From positions 7,091,501 through 7,155,500 of the forward strand of contig NC_053042.1 in NCBI RefSeq assembly GCF_003473485.1: a DNA stretch of 64,000 nt. Reading direction: 5' to 3'. Below the pieces are notes generated by a model, which saw only the letters and a list, made by a program, of their open reading frames with translations, did no database searches and was not told the DNA's origin. The position numbers were made by a program, and so were the translations under genes. Shown here piece by piece: positions 59,066 through 64,000 of the stretch. Source of the stretch: Medicago truncatula (taxonomy: Eukaryota > Streptophyta > Magnoliopsida > Fabales > Fabaceae). Position 1 is the first letter of the stretch; each line of letters opens with the position of its first letter.

Positions 59066-62000
59066 ATGAGTTGGAGAATTTTTCTTTCTTCTTCAAAACA
59101 AACCCTAACCAAACTCAAATCAATCTCAAATTCCCAATTCTCCAAAACCCTCTTCAAACAATTACCCATTTCATCATCAATCATCACTCACCGAACTCTC
59201 CATTTTCATTCACATGAATCCAGCACTTCACTGATCGACCCATCACTCAAAACCCACTTAAACGACACCACAATCCACCAAAACGACGATGAAGAAATCA
59301 CCAACGAGTTTCTCTCTCGATTCGCTTGGATAATGAGGAAAAAAGTTAAAGAAGTTTATCCCGAATGCGATAAAAGTACCGTCGATGCAATGCTGCTTGT
59401 TATTGTTGAAAGGGTTGTTTCAGAAATGGAAAAGGGTAGTGGGAGTGATGAAAATGTTGCGTTTTCGCGATTTGATTCGGTGGATTTTAGTGAGGATTTA
59501 TGGAGGACTGTGTGGGAGGTTAGTAATAAGGTTTTGGTTGATATGAATAAAGAGAGGAAGAAGGAGAAAATGAAAGGGTTTTTGCAGTGTGATGAAGTGA
59601 AAGAGATGTGTAGATTTGCTGGTGAAGTTGGGATTCGGGGCGATTTGCTTAGAGAGCTTAGGTTTAAATGGGCACGTGAGAAAATGGAGGAACATGAGTT
59701 TTATGAGGATTTGGAGAAAATGAAGAAAGAGACTCAGATTGTTGATGAAGAAATAAAAAATGAATCCGAAGAAAATGTCGATGTTGATGCTGGTGTTCGT
59801 GTTGACGGTAGTGTTGAGGAGAAGAAGGTTGTTGGGCTTCCTAAGAGGAAAGGGAAAATTAGGTTTAAGATTTATGGGCTTGATTTATCTGATCCTAAAT
59901 GGGAACAAGTGGCTGATAAGATTCATGAGGCGGGAGAAGTTATTTGGCCGAAGGAGGTGAAGCCGATAACCGGGAAATGCAAACAAGTTACCGAGAAAAT
60001 TCTGTCCTTGAAGGAGAAGGATGGAGATGATAGTTTGTTGACCCTGTTGGCTGAATGGGTAGAGCTTCTTCAGCCTACTAGGGTGGATTGGATCAATTTG
60101 CTTGAAAGGTTGAAATCTCAGAATTATCCTTTATACTTCAAGGTAACTGTTGCATTGCCTTTCTAGTTTTTTTGAGCAATGGGATTTTCCATATAGATTA
60201 CCTGTGTATGTATGTGAATTTGTTTTAATACTTTAGCAGATTACTGTTATTAGGAAATGTTATCTAATGTGATAAGATTTTGTTGTTGATGATGATGATG
60301 TTGTCGCAATATTATTAGGAAATGCAATGTTTAGTTCTAAATACTTCTCCTGGGCATATATATGTATCGGAGATTGTATAGGTTAGGATATAGAATATAG
60401 ATTATGTTATAGTAGTTAAGAGTTAGTATAGGTTAGGATACAGATCCTCGGCAGCCTACATATCTATAGCAAGCTCTGCAGCATAAAAAATCATCCTTAC
60501 TTAAAGTGTAATAGCAGAAAACAGTTGATCCAATGATCCTTTTTTTAGGTTTAGTCGCTCTTTTAGTTTTCCAGAATCATCCTGCACTTCACTCATTTTG
60601 CAATTACACTCATTTCTACTCTCAGTGAATAATCTTTACACAATAATTTATTATTTTTAACCTTATATTTGGTTCTTCTCGTCTTGTTAGTTACGCTATT
60701 TCTTTGATGCGGTGGTTATACAAAAGCCAAGTTCATGACCATTTCTCTTTAGAGAGAATATTTATTGAGAGTTGGATTGTTAAATCTAAGAAAAAGAGAT
60801 ACTGGAAAAAACAATGATGAAAGTGAAACACTCTAACACAAAAAAAAAACAATGGTAAAAGATACCGTGTGCGAAAAAAAAAGATTCAGAGCAGTCTTAT
60901 TTTTATATTTTGGTAAAAATTCTCATCCATTTGAATAATTCATTAGTCAGCAGTAGTGCAGTACTGTAATTTTTTTAACAGAGGGACAAACTTTAGCTAC
61001 AAAAGAGAGAGTGCACTCATATGTTCCATGACAGATATCTGAGTTCTGAATCACTTCTAGACTCCCAAAATCCTGATGTATCATGAGACAACAAATAAGG
61101 CAGTTGAACGATGTTACTTACACCAAACCTTGCTTGTTCAACTCTTCTTCCTTTGTCATAGCAGGGGCCGCAGGTGATGGAGAGCTCTCCACTCCCATCT
61201 CATCTCTTAAGTTCATTGATGCTTTGCTTCAACTCATTTATATGGCTTCCCATTTCGTCTATCTTTGAAAGGATGGAGTTGGACATTGTCTGGAACCGAG
61301 TTTGCATTTGCTGAAGATTTTGCACAAACATAGTCATAACGGATTGCTTTGGGTCTTCTGAGCCATGTCCATCCATGATTTGAACAACGCTTCTTCACCT
61401 GGAATGAACTCCTTCAACAAGTTTCCTTGAAAAATCGTTACCTTGTCATACACAATATTTAGGTGGCAATTGTTGTGGGCTTATATGACCCCGTTATTTT
61501 GCCACATATTTTATGGTTTTGGGCTTATATGGATCGCTTAGTTTGAGAGCACAGATGATTCTAAGAAGGCCATTCCATATGCTGCATGTTGGAAATTGTA
61601 AAAACCTTTATTTAATACATATTTTAAGTATTAATGAGTTGGACCGAAATATGATTTATTATAGAACATTTTGTGGTAAACTGATCCATGTAGCCGACCC
61701 CACTTAGTGGGATATGGCTGGGTTGTGGTTGTTGTGATAGTGTGATACATATATTTTAAGTGAACTCCTGTGATCCAAAATGGGATCAAGGTGTTGGGAT
61801 ATACAATACAGGATAATTAGAGTGGTTAAAGAGTTGGTAGAATTTAGCAAGTTGATAAGTTAGTTTTGTGATTGTTAAGACTAAGAGTTCCTTTTATTTT
61901 GGTTATCTGTAGTCTTTAGATAGCCCTCAATTGGTAGAGCCGTAGAGGGGAAATATAGCTTTGAATAATTAAATTTTGTGACTAGAGAATTATCTAGTGT

Positions 62001-64000
62001 GATTGTGTGAAAGAAGAGTGCTCTTTTGGGGTAGCCTTGCTTATACCTTTGGTATCTTCATTTGTTTTCAATATGTATCTTAGTTGAACAGATAAGAAAC
62101 ATAGCAAATACAACAACACACTAGTTAAAGTTTATTTTCCTTCAATAATATCATCGCTAGAGGTAGGGGAAGACCTAGAAAAGCTATAAGAGAAACTATT
62201 AAGATGGAACTAGAGATTAATGAGTTGGAGAAAGACATCGGTTATGATAGAACACTATGGCGTCGTTTGATTCATGTAGCTGACCCCGCTTAGTGGGTTA
62301 AAGCTTCTATTGAATTTGAAACTAGCTATAACTATTTCTCCATTATGATTTGTTTGTTATTTTGAAGTGACAATTCATTTTGACTGGATACAAAAAGATT
62401 AGTGCTGTTTAATGTATTATTATCGCTACCACGAGCATTACTTATATTTTGCTTGAATCTGTAAGTGTGCACAGCAGTACTGTAACTGCAATAGCCTATA
62501 TAGTCTCAAGCTGTTAGCACAGCTGGCAGTAGTTATCTTCTAACTGCATTATGTTATTTGTTGTTAGATAAGCTATGCAAGTTATGCAAATGACTTAGTG
62601 TTATATAAATATTTGTAACAGACCTGTGATGACTATCATCACACACTATAAATACAACTTGTACACTCAGTTTTCAGTAAATCAATAGAATATCAAACAC
62701 ATTGAAATGTTCTCTCTTTAATGTTCTTAGTTTTGTTGCTAAATAGAATCTATCATTTGTGTTTCTTCTTTCCTTGTTGGCTTGATTGAACATGAACTGT
62801 TTGGTTGAAGTTTAGTCTTTTGGTTGCTCTTGATGTTTCTTTGAAACGGGATGTCTCACTTGACATTTTTTTTAATCTGTTATTACGGAAGATATTAGAA
62901 GAGAACACTTTCTTTTTATTTGAGAACAAGGTGGAAGAAGGTTTCACATCCATGAAATGTATCTGAACATCTAAAAACATTTGAATATGTTTTTATACCA
63001 CTATCCAGGAATTCTTTCTTGCTCGAAGAAAGGTTCCTAACAAAGGCCTGTTTGGATTTTGTATTTAATTTTTTTTCAAATCATGTACTTTGTAGGTGGC
63101 AGAAATGGTATTAACTGAAGATTCTTTCCAAGCAAATATATCTGACTACTCTAGGCTTATTGATATGTATGCTAAAGAGAACCGCATTGATGATACTGAG
63201 AGGATGCTTAAGAAGATGAATGAAAATGGTTTACAACCAGATGCTTCGATAGCCAATGTGATGGTCCACATGTACAGCAAGATAGGTAATCTTGAACGTG
63301 CAGAAGAAGCATTTAAAATCTTGAGTAGCCTGGGTTTCCAACCAGACACGAGAGTCTACAACTCAATGATCATGGCCTATATCAATGCTGGTGAACCTAC
63401 AAAGGGCGAAACACTGATGAGGCAGATGGAGACGAGAGATATTAAGCCTACAAAGGAAATATACATGTCATTGCTCCGATATTATTCTCAACGTGGCGAC
63501 ATTGATCGTGCCTCACGAACTTCATCATCTCTGCAGTTTGCAGGACACCCGCAGACTATGGAAACATGCACCCTGCTTATTGAAGCAGCAGCAGGTGCAG
63601 ATGACCTAGATAAGGTAATCTTCAATTTTGACCATATGGTAAAACTTGGGCATAAGCCTGATGATAGATGCACTGCTGCCATGATTCGTGCTTATGAGAA
63701 AACAAATTTATTGGACAAGGCATTGGATCTTCTTATGACGTTAGAGAAGGATGGGTTTGAGCCTGGGATTGTGACTTATTCTGTTCTTCTGGACTGGATG
63801 GCTAAAATGCAGCTTGTCGATGAGGCTGAACAGATTTTAAACAAAATTGCTCTGCTGGGCGAGGCTCCTCCTTTTAGGGTTCAAGTTAGTCTTTGTGATA
63901 TGTATGCAAGGACTAAAATGGAGAAAAAGGCCCTTCAAACACTAGGCGTTCTGATAGCCAGGAAGGAAGAGTTACGACCAAATGAGTTTGAGAGGATTAT
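59066..64000 (+). CDS. P-class pentatricopeptide repeat protein (partial)
   Basis: Organellar RNA-binding protein, cut by the window end. Exon 1 is 59066..60142 (359 codons), exon 2 starts at 63096 and runs off the edge; intron phase 0. The N-terminal 45 residues (MSWRIFLSSSKQTLTKLK..) are Ser/Arg-rich with few acids, a likely mitochondrial presequence. A long acidic/Lys-rich non-PPR region follows (about 75-340). Exon 2 encodes at least eight 35-residue PPR units, beginning SDYSRLIDMYAKENRIDDTE, ANVMVHMYSKIGNLERAEEA, YNSMIMAYINAGEP and so on, all without E or DYW-type ends in view. The layout (long N-region plus P-type repeats) resembles Arabidopsis NFD5 (At1g19520), an unverified recollection. 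A site II/telo-box module lies upstream. The 3 kb intron is repeat-rich. Confidence 0.9.
60143..61119. other. First part of the PPR intron
   Basis: A/T-rich intron sequence with (GAT)n near 60.29 kb. No nested gene was recognised here. Confidence 0.4.
61128..61376 (-). pseudogene. HSBP (HSF-binding protein) pseudogene
   Basis: On the minus strand it reads MDGHGSEDPKQSVMT, FVQNLQQMQTRFQTMSNSI and SKIDEMGSHINELKQSINEL, closely following plant heat-shock-factor-binding protein, a small coiled-coil trimer that turns off HSF. The frame is then broken: after INELK a TGA appears, while the remaining typical tail (EMGVESSPSPAAPAMTKEEE) lies in another frame. One leucine of the usual LLQQMQ is missing. 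The copy has no introns, consistent with a processed retrocopy. It lies antisense in the PPR intron, and no poly-A was identified. Confidence 0.8.
61541..61740 (+). mobile_element. LINE 3' terminal remnant
   Basis: MIYYRTFCGKLIHVADPT stop WDMAG-like reading followed by TTGTGGTTGTTGTGATA. It matches the end of LINE ORFs (DRTLWRxLIHVADP) and is 5'-truncated. Confidence 0.55.
62150..62310 (+). mobile_element. LINE 3' terminal remnant, second copy
   Basis: Reads RGRGRPRKAIRETIKMELE, then GYDRTLWRRLIHVADPA and a stop. Same terminus as the fragment at 61.6 kb, from a reverse-transcriptase ORF end. Confidence 0.65.
62311..63095. other. Last part of the PPR intron
   Basis: No nested gene; the open frame 62753-62980 (-) has no family features. 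Ends at the TTTGTAG acceptor. Confidence 0.4.

Noticed and set aside
60143-60166. Continuation of PPR exon 1 to a stop at 60166
   Set aside because: The VTVALPF extension is intron read-through; GTAACT is a good donor and PPR repeats continue at 63096 in phase.

Overview
The window is nuclear DNA of a flowering plant. It is AT-rich, genes have many short exons with GT..AG introns, and the spacers are full of small transposons. A short secreted four-cysteine peptide of the nodule-specific NCR type near 23.0 kb, with legume-style gene sequences and tRNA-derived SINEs, points to an inverted-repeat-lacking-clade legume, most likely Medicago. That assignment is inference from sequence character; no search was run. 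Exon borders were placed by hand from GT/AG sites, reading phase and known family proteins.

Layout: 2.36-3.20 kb, RADIALIS-like single-MYB gene (+). 3.9-5.8 kb, foldback transposons. 6.9-12.2 kb, Maf/HAM1-type nucleotide pyrophosphatase gene (+) with two alternative versions of its catalytic exon. 14.1-20.9 kb, decayed paralogue of a DDX47/RH10-type RNA helicase (-) with motif loss, frameshifts and an internal exon duplication. 21.4-21.8 kb, array of short palindromes. 22.9 kb, NCR-type peptide (-). 23.4-27.3 kb, complete 17-exon ERD6-like sugar transporter (-). 28-34 kb, transposon belt (Mutator-like foldback, LINE tail, probable solo LTR, Tourist MITE). 34.3-35.8 kb, 4-hydroxyphenylpyruvate dioxygenase (-). 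35.9-38.4 kb, tandem array of about 147 bp units split by a Mutator-like foldback with a perfect 9 bp target duplication. 39.5-40.9 kb, duplicated segment with unrecognised possible exons. 41.8-44.4 kb, LTR-like debris and a MITE. 45.0-46.2 kb, secreted Pro/Ala-rich protein (-). 47.8-53.3 kb, complete 16-exon SSRP1 (FACT subunit) gene (+). 55.7-57.0 kb, protein resembling only the N-terminal half of plant U-box ligases (+). 59.07 kb to the window end, P-class PPR gene (+), cut by the edge; its 3 kb intron holds an antisense HSBP pseudogene and LINE remnants.

The genes form no single pathway and there is no operon-like logic: chromatin (SSRP1), organelle RNA (PPR), tocopherol/plastoquinone synthesis (HPPD), sugar transport, nucleotide-pool sanitation (Maf), development (RADIALIS-like) and symbiosis (NCR-type). 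The most notable point is the Maf gene: its two candidate exon 4 versions carry the two motif types (ADT and SDQ) seen in bacterial Maf subfamilies with different substrates.
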